Shown: in pieces, positions 9,098-19,204 of the stretch
Layout: each line of letters opens with the position of its first letter
How positions within the stretch are numbered: the first letter of the stretch is position 1
NCBI GenBank assembly: GCA_907163375.1
Contig: CAJQUW010007128.1
Coordinates: 42,761-106,760, forward strand
DNA from: Prostheceraeus crozeri
Taxonomy: Eukaryota > Platyhelminthes > Polycladida > Euryleptidae
Length of the DNA stretch: 64,000 bases
Direction: 5' to 3'
Notes under the pieces: model-generated
Seen by the model: only the letters and a program-made list of their open reading frames with translations
The model's database searches: none
Told to the model about the DNA's origin: nothing
Made by a program: the position numbers and the translations under genes

Positions 9098-9405
9098 TTG
9101 TGTCTGTAGTAGTTTAGAGCCCCCCATACGCCCGGGTGAGTGGATACGCCTTCGTTTTGGGCCCCGGACGTGGGTGTCCGTGCGGGTCTAGAGCTCCTAG
9201 AGAGGGATTAATCGCCCAAAGGAGTGAAGGGGTGCACGTTGCCCGAAGTACTTTTCTCACTCTAAAAAATGGAAAATCCACCGGTAAATTATATGAACCT
9301 TCGAGACAATGCGTACACTGTGTTGCCCAAGCCACTGCCTTTAGTTAATCAGTGCCATCCATCTAATGAAAAAACTTTATTTTCAGAGAATTCAGATCTT
9401 GGAAG
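9098..9405. other. GC-rich island of unknown origin
   Basis: About 9,115-9,345 is strikingly GC-rich within an AT-rich element (for example CCCCCCATACGCCCGGGTG, GGGCCCCGGACGTGGG). Both strands are open for ~70 codons, but no family is recognised. It could be an inserted repeat or captured non-coding DNA. A splice-acceptor-like TTTATTTTCAG precedes the next gene. Confidence 0.4.
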
Positions 9406-9579
9406 ATGTTTCTAAAATTTCATTGTGTTAAAATCATTATCATATGTATCATAATTTATCTTGCTTATCGTTTTGTAAATTGGTTAGGGTTCTTACAAAC
9501 TCCAGAACAAATGAAGGTTGCGTTCTATAAAGACCAAACTAAAACTTTTAAAGGTTTAAATCACCTGGACGCCAAATGA
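9406..9579 (+). CDS. Small single-pass membrane protein, 57 aa
   Basis: ATG 9,406-9,408 to TGA 9,577-9,579. Residues ~8-26 are strongly hydrophobic, followed by a short polar tail. The last codons overlap the ATG of the ATPase-like gene (ATGA arrangement at 9,576-9,579), which suggests co-expression. No family recognised. It is too short to be sure. Confidence 0.45.
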   Translation: MFLKFHCVKIIIICIIIYLAYRFVNWLGFLQTPEQMKVAFYKDQTKTFKGLNHLDAK

Positions 9580-10490
9580 ATAAACAGAAAGGACGTACTA
9601 CACAAGAGAACTTACATTTCATAGTCTATGGCAAGACTGCAAGTGGAAAGACTACGTTTCTTAGAAAGTATATAAATGAACATTAGCCTGATGAAACAAA
9701 CGTACATGTGTTTTGTCTACAGGAAGATGAATGGCCAGAGTTTTCTAATGTTTATAACGAACATGATTTATGTATGTTAGAAGATATGGAAACTTTTGCT
9801 GGAACATATACACAAAAGTCTTTACTAGTATTAGATGACGTAGCTAGTTTAGTGAAACAAAAAGACATATCAGAAATATTTACAAAAGGACGACACCATA
9901 ATATACAAATAATAGTATTAGCTCATAAAGCTTGTGATGTAGATAATAAGATTAGAGAAAATGTAGAAAGCTTTTATACAACTACACAAAATAATACTGC
10001 ATTCTTTGAGGACATCAAGAAAAATTATAAACTCACGTTACCTTTAGCAAAATATGCACATGTTAAGTACGGTATAATACGTGTTGATACAATTTTGAAT
10101 CAAATGCAAGTATATGATAAAGATCTAAATGTTCTATTGGATACAGAACATGACTTATGTAACAATGCAACCGATTTCAATATAAGTCTTTATGTAGGAG
10201 CTAAGAATTTATCACCACATAACATAGAAGAAATAATCATCTTTCTAGAAAACGAATCACTTGGGCCACTAACTATCATACCTGAAACATTTTATTTCTA
10301 TTTCGATCATTATTTAAATAATGTATTACAAATAGCCACTCCTAAACGATTAGAAAATAGAGATACTCTAGATGTTATCAGGGCAGGCATTAATGATATC
10401 CGTGATGTACTAAAAAGTGTGCAATCTCTAGTCTCTGATGCCAAAAATACATTAAGTGCTATGCGTCCAATAATACAGTCCGTTTCATAA
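9576..10490 (+). pseudogene. Second P-loop packaging-type ATPase, one in-frame stop
   Basis: The frame from ATG 9,576 carries a Walker A motif GKTASGKTT (residues ~18-26), an in-frame TAG at 9,684-9,686, a Walker B LLVLDD (residues ~85-90) and a GRHHNIQIIVLAHK segment, the arrangement of HerA/FtsK-like DNA-packaging ATPases. The C-terminal ~120 residues are unlike the other ATPase of this element (15,669-16,403) and end in a helical tail. It is either a duplicated packaging enzyme or a repurposed P-loop protein. Apart from the single stop the frame is open. Confidence 0.65.
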
Positions 10491-10724
10491 AAAGTGGATC
10501 ATCCTAAAATTTGACTAAATAAAACATAAGTATGATACAGAAAGCATTTTTCATGTTATTTCATGTCCTTTATATATTTAAATGTCCTTATATAATCTGA
10601 TAAGCTATGATACAGTAACGGTTCTTAAGAAGCTAATATTTTGTGGCCCTACCCTTATTGTCAATGACATTACAAATTCGTCTAGGCATTGATTCGATGA
10701 TATCGTTGATTTTTGAATGATCTA

Positions 10725-11118
10725 ACTTTCTCCACTCTCTAACAGTGACGTAAGTTGTGATACGCCATCTGTAGGTAGCAGTGAACGACGAACGTTACGT
10801 TTTAGAATACTCCATACATTTTCTATGGGATTCAGATCAGGAGAACGAGCTGGCCAAGATAATGTCCTAAGCCCTAATTGAGACTTGCATAAGTTGACTC
10901 TACTACTCCTGTGACACGTAGCATTATCATCCATAAATAACCAAGTCGATGGATCACCAAGTTAATCTGTCATTTGGCCAATGTTCATTCGTAAAACATT
11001 CACATAGCGTTCAGAATTCATGGTTCCTTGCTGTATGTGAAGTTCAGAGAGGCCATTGGTCCAAATGCCAGCTGACACTTTGCCTTTTGTGAATGCGATC
11101 TCGTTATTGTTCATTTGT
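10725..11118 (-). pseudogene. Tc1-like transposase remnant
   Basis: Minus-strand frame with a DDNATCHRS segment and WPARSPDLNPIENVW, the classical C-terminal motif of Tc1 transposases, plus an upstream GTMNSERYVNVL-type segment with an in-frame stop. Terminal repeats are not obvious, so the transposon is truncated. It lies between the second ATPase and the polymerase region of element 1. Confidence 0.75.
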
Positions 11119-11654
11119 GCTTTGTATTGTTTCAACCGGTAAGAGATAGATTTCTAGCTGAAAGCAATCAGGAGTGCTGCCAACACCACCGCAACGAAGT
11201 CAGGAAGCTATGGAACATGAAGTCCAGTTAATCACATGTAGCAGTTACATTATTGTTGATGAATAATGGTGCTATACTGGCTCTGATTGACCGATTTTCT
11301 TTATTTTTGTTTTGCTTGATAGCTTTTGGCTTGTAGAACAACATATTACATAACAAAGGAAACAAATGTAATTTTATAAGAGTGAGGTATGATTTTGTGT
11401 AACATTGCTAAATGAAGATCAAATTATCTACTACTTTTTTTATCTATAACAGGAAAACAACTCAATATTCATGCTTGAAATTTCCAACAATGATATTAGT
11501 AAGCACAACTGACTTATCTTCCAAATTTCAGAGAAATTCGTTCAAGTTTGGCGGAGTTAGACAAAGTTGAAGTTAAGGCGATGTTTAAGGGTGATCCATT
11601 TTTTATGAAACAATCTGGAGGAAGTACATAAAATGTAATTTTTGTTTTAAAAAA
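11119..11654. other. Element 1 spacer without gene
   Basis: AT-rich sequence after the transposase remnant. It probably contains the rest of the decayed Tc1 copy. No open frame or motif I can support. Confidence 0.5.
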
Positions 11655-12020
11655 ATGATTAATGAGGTGAGTGAAACTCAGAGGACAAAGGCCTATAAAA
11701 TAGAACACGTACCAGTTTTAAAAAATTATCGTCATCCTACAAACCCTCTCACCCCGAAACATGAAGTTAAATTTCATTACCATCGTCAATATATGCAATT
11801 CGTGAAAGACTATAAAATAAAACACGGTATAAGAAGTTACGCGAAAACAAAAGACTTCCCCCTTTGTCTGCGAAGTTTCAGAGTATTTTTAGCGTATAAT
11901 AATTGATGGTGGTTGGTTAATAAAGAACATTTAACTGTTTATGATTTAGAAACATTAGCACAACTAAATATTCCTGTATACGTGAAAAACATAAATTATT
12001 TATTAAAAAGTAAAACATAA
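11655..12020 (+). pseudogene. Conserved Polinton protein of unknown function, premature stop
   Basis: The frame runs from ATG 11,655 to TAA 12,018-12,020 with one in-frame TGA at 11,904-11,906. The homologue in element 3 (44,101-44,406) has a leucine codon there, so the stop is a point change in this copy. The shared core is Y-x-IEHVPVLK, a HPTNP segment and PLCLRSFRVFLAYNN. No catalytic motif is recognised. It is 24 bases upstream of the polymerase ATG. Confidence 0.65.
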
Positions 12021-12044
12021 ATTTTTTATTAAAAAACGTAAATA

Positions 12045-15000
12045 ATGGAAAATGTTAAAGGACCAGAACACGCGATTGATGAATTCATCAAGAAACAATT
12101 TGATGAATTTGATGCACAAATTAAACGTAGTAGACGTATTAAAAAACAGAAACGTACTAGGCGTAGTATTAGACGTAATATTAAAAAACAGAACCGTAGA
12201 ACAAAGGAAACATCAGTCACACCAATTACTGATATATTCTCTGATGATAGACTTGGTGATGATCTATTGAATCTGTTTAATCCGAACGTTATCACGTATG
12301 AAAATGAACTTTTTACTAATGTAGTAAATGATATACGTGCTCTTTTAAGAAATGGGAAAGTTTTAAATTTATTGGGTGTAATAAACAAAGAAGATGGAAC
12401 CACAATACCAAACTTTTACGCTACATTTTATAATAAAAATTCATTTGAAACATGGCTTCGTAATCTAGATCACAAATCAGATACTAATGAATGGGTTTTT
12501 ACAGGTAGTATCAAATACGAAGATTTTGGTATGAAACTAGTACAAAGATCACATAGAGGCGCTGGTATTAACATGAAATATAGAATCAAAGAATACATCG
12601 GCCAATATTGTTACATTCCTTCTGAAGATTTCTGCTTTATAAAATGTTGCAACGCCTTACGTGGGTTCAATCAAGAACAAGCTAATATTATGTTCGAAAG
12701 GTTTAATGACTTTTTATATAAAGAGAAAGCTACCTCTAGAACAGGAGTAATGTCAAACTGCAAGTTTTCTCAATTCAATAAATACTTTGGAGAATGTGTT
12801 CAGTATTTCAGCCCTACTAATCGTCATTTAAATCCTAGAGGTATTACAACGTCGCATAATTACGTTTATTACAATTATTCTCACGAAGGTTCATCAATAG
12901 GATACTACTGTTTAATAAATAAGTTCTACAAAACAGAAGCTATTAGAGAAATTAAAAATAATTTCAAACCAATATATAAAACTGTTACTGATGAAAATCT
13001 AACAACACTTCCGTATAAGACCATAACAAAGAAACCAATTGACTATGGTTCAACATATATATGGGATCTCGGAACTTATCCAGATCCTCGTTGTGCAACA
13101 GCCCATCCTATTCCTTATGCTTTAGGTGCTATCAATTTCAATAAATTCATGTGTTGCTTACCGAAGCGGAGATTGTCAGAAGTGGACAAACGTTTATTAT
13201 GTGACATGATGAAACTAAAAAAGAGTCAAGATCCAGCGGAAATTAAAGAACTTAAGAAACAGATAAGTGAATACAATAACTTAACTGAACCAGAACATAA
13301 CAAACTGCAACGTTGTGTGAAAATCTTTATTAGGAAACAAGATGAATGTCCGTTCGGGGGAAAACCAGAGGACGTATGTCCGATACATCAATTTTTCAAA
13401 AACCTTGGCTCTTTTAATCATTCAAAATTAACTTTAATAGCGCACAATTCATCAGGATTCGATGCATATTTTCCGATAAAATCTAATTTTAAATTAACTA
13501 AACCAGCGCTTAAAACATCAAGAGGAATACTCACTGCTTCTTTACAAAATCCTTATACAACTGAAAGTGTTAGTAAGTATATCCAACGTTCCTCTAGATC
13601 TAAGCAACTAGGTGACTCTACAAAACGTAACATAAAACCAAGCAAACCTTTACAAACCATTGTAATGAAATGTAGCTATCAACACGTGAAAACGAGTCTT
13701 TCCAAATGGTGCGAGAATTTTAAAACCCCTAGCAATATGTGTAAATTAAATTATGAAATTGGCGAAATTACACATGACAATTATCAGGAAAAAGAACATG
13801 AGTGGAAACCGTATTTAATTAACGATGTTCTTTCATTAGCATTTTGTATCTACAAGTATAATCAAGTAATGCAAGAATTAATTGGCGAAGATATAACTAC
13901 TAATTTAACATCTTCTGCTTTAACATTTAACGGTTGGATGAAGAACGTACAAGATGACAATATAAGTATACACTCACATACTGATTTATGGACTAGAAAC
14001 TATGTTAGAAAATCTGTTAAAGGTGGAAGAGTTTCAGCCAATATAAGTCATTATGAATCTCCATTTTGTAACATCGTGATACCAATATTACAGAGGTATT
14101 TACCTGGTAATAATTTAATAGATTTAATGAAGCAGTATAATCAGTTGCAAGACAAGAATGCTCTTTGTAAAGAAATTGAACATTAACTACTCGAACAACG
14201 AAATGAATTCTTAATGGCTTTTGATGCAACATCTTTATATCCATCAGCTATGTATGACGAACATTCAGAATACCCTAAAGCTGAATCCGCTAGAAAATTT
14301 AGACAAGAAGAAGAACAAGCAGTATTATATCAATTTAACACTCAATCATTTCGTCCTAAAACTGGAATATTCACAGTTGTATTTCATTATCCTGATGAGA
14401 TGTTTTTTCAACCAGTTCCTGCGAAAGATAAGGTAAAGAATGAAAACAATTGTAACCAAGAAATAATAAGGTTTAGGAATGGAATGTGTTATGATGTATT
14501 AACTTCTGTAGACATACAGGAAATTGTTAGATGTGGCGGGAAAATATTATCTATTACAGATGGTATAATTTATGAAGAAAATTATCACGTTTCACCATTT
14601 CGCAAATACATTGAAAAGCTCTTCAATTTAAGAAAAAAATATAAAATAGAAGGAAACACTGTAGGCGATGAGTTAATTAAATTATTAATGAATTCACTAT
14701 ATGGAAAAACCGTGCAAAAAGACATAACCACTAAATATCATTTATGGAATGAGAATACATTGAGAAAAAATTTCACTCAAGAAGTAAAAGATTTTGAAAA
14801 AGTAAATGATGAACAATTCTTAGTGAAAGTAGAAATGGAAGATGATGAATTTCTTAAAGCTAATATTACAGACACTGAAAAGACATCATTCATGCCATCA
14901 CATTTAGGTTCTTTTATTCTTGCTCACTCTAGACGAATCATGAACAACTTTATTTTAGAAATTAATGGTTTTAAAGAAAAACACATACATTACACAGATA

Positions 15001-15509
15001 CTGATTCCATATACATTTCCAATGAACTCTTCAATAAATTAGATGCGGCTGGATATGTTGGCGGGGAATTTAGCCAAGGGAAAAATGATTATGGTAATGG
15101 GGGAATTATATATGGATTGTTTATCGCTCCCAAAATAAAATATTGTATTACTGTAGATGAACAAGGGAGACTTAGTGAAAAGAAAACATTTAAGGGTTAT
15201 ACAAAAACTAAAGTAAAAGTAGAAGATTTCATTCAATTATACCATGGCGAAACATTGACAACAATTGTTAATAAACCATGGAAAAGATCTTTAGAAACTG
15301 GTATTAGTATTCCTGATAAAAATAATAACACTGAAGAAAAAAGTTTCACTGGTAAAATAAATATTCTTAAACGTCAAGCGCCTAATGCAAATGGTATTAT
15401 GCTACCTTATAGCGGAGAAGATGTTCAAGACGAAATATTTCAACGAATAAAAAAAGAATGTAATATAATTGAATACACTGATAGTGAAGACTGGGAAGAG
15501 GAATCTTAA
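12045..15509 (+). pseudogene. polB: Protein-primed DNA polymerase B, one in-frame stop
   Basis: Replicative polymerase that starts synthesis from a terminal protein. The frame from ATG 12,045 to TAA 15,507-15,509 covers ~1,154 codons with a single TAA at 14,184-14,186. Motifs: Exo I region WDLGTYPDP (~residue 341), Exo II AHNSSGFDAYF (~466), Exo III YLINDV (~590), polymerase A DATSLYPS (~727), B LLMNSLYGK (~883) and C YTDTDS (~984). The Exo I acidic pair is broken: Gly at 13,071-13,073 sits where Glu is usual, one base from a Glu codon. The N-terminal ~50 residues are very basic. It is transcribed toward the structural block on the other strand. Confidence 0.88.
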
Positions 15510-15668
15510 TGCACAAGATGTTCGGTTCAGAGTTTCAGTCGGGACAAAGCCAAGAAATCCCCCCTTCCGATAGAGGGTCCCTCGAGCCGAAGGCTAGACA
15601 GTGAACAATTGTTCGGTACAGAGTTTCACTCTATGAACAAATCCTCTATAACTCTATCATGTACTTTT

Positions 15669-16403
15669 TTAATCAATATTGATTGTGATAAAACCATAGT
15701 CGTTTGCCCAAGCATTGTTACACGATTGTTTAAAATCATCTTTATCTCTTATACATAAGTCTCTTAACAAATCACTTAGGTTTCTTGGATTGATTTCGAA
15801 AAGCATAAAAATATTAGCATTCTTTCTAATAACGCCGCCATCTAGTGAATACATACTTTGTGTCAAATAAAAGACACTACAGTTATTGTGTCGTCCTCTT
15901 GTAAAATAATTTCTCTGAACTGCCTGATCTCTGTTATTAACACAATCATCAAACACCACACAATGTTTTTTCGTTTTATTTAGTTTACTAGGATCTTGCA
16001 TATTCCCACTATCATCTATTAATTGCATCGATATGTGTTTATTTTTATTGGGTTCTACTAGTTGTTTATTTTTCGCTGCTTCTTCACACCAGGAACTTAT
16101 TTCCTCTTCATACTCCGATTTTTCATATTCTTCAAACAGTGAAGCTATAGCTGATTTTGTAAGATTATTTTCCAAACCATATTTCAAAAATTGATAAATA
16201 GGTTGTTCTGCTGTTGTTGTATAAATGATAAGATTGTTATAATCCAAAAAGTTGGGTGTCGTGAGAATTTTAAATAATAGATACGTTTTTCCACAACCTG
16301 ATCTTCCACAGATAACTGATAAAACTTTATTTGACAAGTTGTGATGATGATTGAATTTCACTTTCTTGTTTAGTGGATATTTTACAGAACTGCTTTCACT
16401 CAT
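15669..16403 (-). CDS. DNA-packaging ATPase (A32/FtsK-HerA type)
   Basis: The intact 244-aa frame starts at ATG 16,403. Walker A is CGRSGCGKTYL (residues ~32-42), Walker B is CVVFDDCV (~147-154), then a TRGRHNNCSVFYLTQS segment (~168-183) with the conserved Gln of packaging ATPases. The size is normal for Polinton ATPases. A closely similar but broken copy lies at 44,477-45,222 in element 3. It converges on the polymerase gene and belongs to the right-hand minus-strand block. Confidence 0.85.
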   Translation of the reverse strand: MSESSSVKYPLNKKVKFNHHHNLSNKVLSVICGRSGCGKTYLLFKILTTPNFLDYNNLIIYTTTAEQPIYQFLKYGLENNLTKSAIASLFEEYEKSEYEEEISSWCEEAAKNKQLVEPNKNKHISMQLIDDSGNMQDPSKLNKTKKHCVVFDDCVNNRDQAVQRNYFTRGRHNNCSVFYLTQSMYSLDGGVIRKNANIFMLFEINPRNLSDLLRDLCIRDKDDFKQSCNNAWANDYGFITINID

Positions 16404-16424
16404 TTTTAAGACAATATTTTTTAA

Positions 16425-17209
16425 TTACACCTCTCGTAATAATAGATCTATCACAATCTCTTCACCTCCAAAATTTATTGCGTTTCCTTTCTCATCTGTT
16501 ATTCTAATGGTAATTGAATTAATTGTTTTTCGTGTCACGGGAAAATATATTAATGATTTTGGGATTACATTTAAACTGTAACCAATCGGAATTGTAAATG
16601 CTGGATAACTGAAGATATTATTTGTTAGCTTTCCATTAACATAACCACCTTCTATAATATCACATTGAACGTTGATTGAATTTATTTCAGTTATTTTAGG
16701 TATATTTTCACTGATATGAAAACCTTGTGCATAGAGTTTCTTTTTAAATCCTAATAGTCTTGATAAAGATTTGTCAATATCAAAATCAACTTGATGATTT
16801 TCATCTAAAGTAAGAGAAAATTTATTTACTGCTGGCTCAACTGCGAAATGTAATTGTTTCTTGTCTTTAAATTGAATGCCTAAATGTCTTTTTATTTCAT
16901 TGGAAATCGATTCAACTTCATAAGATCCAGGAAGAAAAGTGAATTCTTTCCAAGTTTTACCTTTTTCATTTGAATATTTAAATCGATCATTTACATCTTT
17001 GATAATATTTTGTATCGTGTTAAATGTTGAAAAACTAGTTAATGCTACTTCATAATGTTTGTCTTGTTCTAAGTGAATAATAGGGTCTAAATTACAAGTA
17101 TGCGAGGACGTAGTTGCTATAAATTATAATGACGTACTAAATTTTGATGAGGACAAAATCTCGGTTAAATTTTTTCTAGTTCTCCCGATGATAATTCTCT
17201 CGAAGACAT
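16425..17209 (-). pseudogene. Penton / minor capsid jelly-roll protein, frameshifted near N-terminus
   Basis: From ATG 17,209 the frame is lost within ~40 codons by a stop and shifts, then continues open for ~220 codons to TAA 16,425-16,427. The C-terminal region has CDIIEGGYVNGK, FPVTRKTINSITIRITD and FGGEEI segments typical of the single jelly-roll vertex protein of Polintons. The element 3 homologue at 45,261-46,080 has an intact N-terminus. It is 3 bases from the neighbouring minus-strand gene, so the block is probably co-transcribed. Confidence 0.75.
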
Positions 17210-17212
17210 TTT

Positions 17213-17797
17213 TTAACCAAAAAATTTAGATAAGCTTTTGTAGTCTTTTTCACTAATAATTTTCTTTTCTAATAGTCTTTTTAAGATTGCATGTATTTCG
17301 TTAAAACTAGAGTTATGTCCTTCTTTTGTTGCAGCTAATAAAATCTCTAATCTGTTTATTAATTCCTGTGGATCATCGGACAGGAAAACCGTTGTCTCTT
17401 TTAGTCCTGTTCCTGTTTTTGGGTAACTAGCCGGTGTTGAATAACCAGTTCTTGCTGGAGAAGCAGTTCTTGCTGGCGAAGCAGCTGTTAGTATTGGTAT
17501 CTTTGTTCTTGTTTTACTGGTACTAGACGTTTTGAATAATAAGCCATTCAAATTTTTATAACGCTTAAGAGTTTTTACAGTTCCAACCTTATCTAACAGA
17601 GTTTTGTATTTCAGTAGATCATCAGTATGATATTTATATAAATCCGCTCCTCTTAATAAATCCACGAAATTTCTGTCTAAACTGAAAGCTGTTTTGTCTG
17701 GTGTGAAAATTAAGCTTTCTTTAGTATTAATAAATAATTCTTCACCACCTAAGTAAAATCTAAGAAATGGCTTACCATCTATAAAATTGTAGAATGT
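17213..17797 (-). CDS. Conserved Polinton structural-block protein, unknown function
   Basis: Open frame ending at TAA 17,213 and open upstream to 17,797. The first in-frame ATG is at 17,665, but homology with the element 3 gene extends upstream through an RFYLGG...LIFTPDK...LDRNFVDLLRGADL region, so translation must begin before that ATG by an unclear start or splice. The C-terminal half has GHNSSFNEIHAILKRLLEKK. A Ser/Pro/Thr/Ala repeat linker (SPARTASPARTG) is present here and absent in element 3. No enzymatic motif. Confidence 0.6.
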   Translation of the reverse strand, partial: TFYNFIDGKPFLRFYLGGEELFINTKESLIFTPDKTAFSLDRNFVDLLRGADLYKYHTDDLLKYKTLLDKVGTVKTLKRYKNLNGLLFKTSSTSKTRTKIPILTAASPARTASPARTGYSTPASYPKTGTGLKETTVFLSDDPQELINRLEILLAATKEGHNSSFNEIHAILKRLLEKKIISEKDYKSLSKFFG

Positions 17798-18123
17798 TCA
17801 AATAGCATAGATTTTGGTAATTTCTTGTCTATGTTTGCTTCTAACAAACCATAATCATCCATGATGGTTTTCTGCACGGGATCAGATATATCAATTCGTT
17901 TATCATGAACTGCGAGTTCTTTCTCAAGAATTTTGAGTGGTGCAATAGTTTTTTCAAAATCAGTTTTCACTTGTTCAGTTAGGTGCATTTTTTCTAACAT
18001 ATCAGATTGAACGCCAGCTTGTAGCATTCGATATTGTCTATGTCTTTTCTTCATAATATTTTTCTGTTTTATTAATTCTTCTAGTTGTTTTATTTTTGCC
18101 TCATTTGTCTCATTTGTATTCAT
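17779..18123 (-). CDS. Small coiled-coil protein, 114 aa
   Basis: An intact frame from ATG 18,123 rich in Lys, Glu and Gln with heptad-like spacing. The C-terminal DDYGLLEANIDKKLPKS is shared with element 3 (46,584-46,931). Its end overlaps the next frame. Function unknown. Position within the right-hand block suggests a virion or assembly role. Confidence 0.6.
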   Translation of the reverse strand: MNTNETNEAKIKQLEELIKQKNIMKKRHRQYRMLQAGVQSDMLEKMHLTEQVKTDFEKTIAPLKILEKELAVHDKRIDISDPVQKTIMDDYGLLEANIDKKLPKSMLFEHSTIL

Positions 18124-18192
18124 TATTTTATAAGATAATATTTGAATTTTGTGGTATCATTGTCACACAGCATAAACACTTTACTGAACAAC

Positions 18193-18813
18193 TTATTTTT
18201 GTCCTATGGAACTTTGTTCTAACGTTTTTAATAAAGTTCTTATGTCTTCTAAAAAAGCCGCATTGTCTACTTTGTCTTGAGATTTAATAGGTATTTTAGT
18301 TGCTTCTCTAGCTATTTGATCAAATTTTTCAATCTCATCTAACGTAATAACATTGTCATCACACACTCTCTGGAAGTAGTAATGTAGTTTATCATATACT
18401 TCTTTGACATGTGCATGTTTCTTACTTAAGGATTTTCGTTTCTTAGACATTACAGATTTATCTATCACTGTTGCAAGTGACGTTGTGAAAACACCTGTAC
18501 CTGTTAAAGCTGTAGCAACAACAGGAATTGCAAGAACGCCAGATGAAATGACAATAGTGAGAGCGCCTAAAGAAATTGTTAAACATGCTCCAACGCCTTT
18601 TGTCACATTCTTAGCTATCGTCCATCTTTTTCTTAATTTATTATAATGTTCTAGTTTAAATAATAATTGCGCTTCCTTATCTTTCATGTATCTGACTCTA
18701 TCTTTATTTTTTCCTATATCCATTTCATATGATAATGAAGGATATAAAGGGGCTGATGGTTCTTTTGTTTTTACATCTTCCATTTTTAAATGAATATTTT
18801 TGTTCATATTCAT
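18193..18813 (-). CDS. TIR-proximal membrane protein, 206 aa
   Basis: The intact frame starts at ATG 18,813, inside the right TIR. A Lys/Arg-rich N-terminal helix (RYMKDKEAQLL...LRKRW) precedes two hydrophobic segments at ~residues 76-105 (GACLTISLGALTIVISSG, VLAIPVVATAL), then a basic stretch and a C-terminal helix ending in an LDEIEKF motif. Proteins of this shape are common at Polinton ends, function unknown. Its first 102 codons are duplicated at 532-843. Element 3 has a shortened homologue at 47,269-47,787. Confidence 0.7.
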   Translation of the reverse strand: MNMNKNIHLKMEDVKTKEPSAPLYPSLSYEMDIGKNKDRVRYMKDKEAQLLFKLEHYNKLRKRWTIAKNVTKGVGACLTISLGALTIVISSGVLAIPVVATALTGTGVFTTSLATVIDKSVMSKKRKSLSKKHAHVKEVYDKLHYYFQRVCDDNVITLDEIEKFDQIAREATKIPIKSQDKVDNAAFLEDIRTLLKTLEQSSIGQK

Positions 18814-19198
18814 TTTTGTTTTTTGCTAAATTTCAGAAGGCCCCTATTTGCATTTTTGATTTGCTAATTTCAAGAGGACCCTATTTTGCATTTTTGATTT
18901 GTTAAATTTCAAGGGGGTCTATTTTAGCTGTTTTTTATAAATTTCAAGAGGACCCTATTTTGCATTTGAATTTGCTAAATTTCAAGAGGTCCCTATTTTA
19001 GCATTTTGGAGCTGATTTTGCAGCTAGGGTAGTTAATTTTGGGCATTTTGGGGCTGATTTTGCAGGTATGTTAATTTTGGATTTTTTTATAAATTTCAGG
19101 AGGACCCTATTTTTGCATTTTTCATTTTTGTATCTACCTAGGTATGAGATCCGGTGGCGAGCGAAGCGATGGCGCCGGATCTCATACCCTATACTACT
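18506..19198 (-). repeat. Element 1 right terminal inverted repeat
   Basis: Reverse complement of 147-839, same length, a few substitutions. It carries the iteron block (about 18,830-19,120) and the terminal hairpin (19,140-19,187). It covers the promoter region and first half of the membrane-protein gene. Confidence 0.92.
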
Positions 19199-19204
19199 AT
19201 CAAA
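19199..19204. repeat. Target-site duplication of element 1, right copy (ATCAAA)
   Basis: Identical to 141-146. Directly follows ...ATACTACT. Confidence 0.9.

Larger units (their letters stand above)
147..19198. mobile_element. Element 1: Polinton/Maverick, complete with TIRs but inactivated
   Basis: This is a 19,052-bp element with 693-bp terminal inverted repeats, AGTAGTA... ends and a perfect 6-bp target duplication. It encodes protein-primed DNA polymerase B, packaging ATPase, adenain-like protease, major and minor capsid proteins, penton and an integrase C-terminus, the defining Polinton set. Most genes carry a stop codon or single-base frameshift, the integrase lacks its catalytic core, and a Tc1/mariner element and a transposase relic sit inside. 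The two ends of the TIR remain nearly identical, so insertion may not be very ancient. It interrupts the protease region of an LTR retrotransposon. Confidence 0.92.

Noticed and set aside
9114-9335. A 73-codon minus-strand frame and its plus-strand mirror in the GC-rich island as genes
   Set aside because: High GC removes stop codons on both strands; no motif seen.
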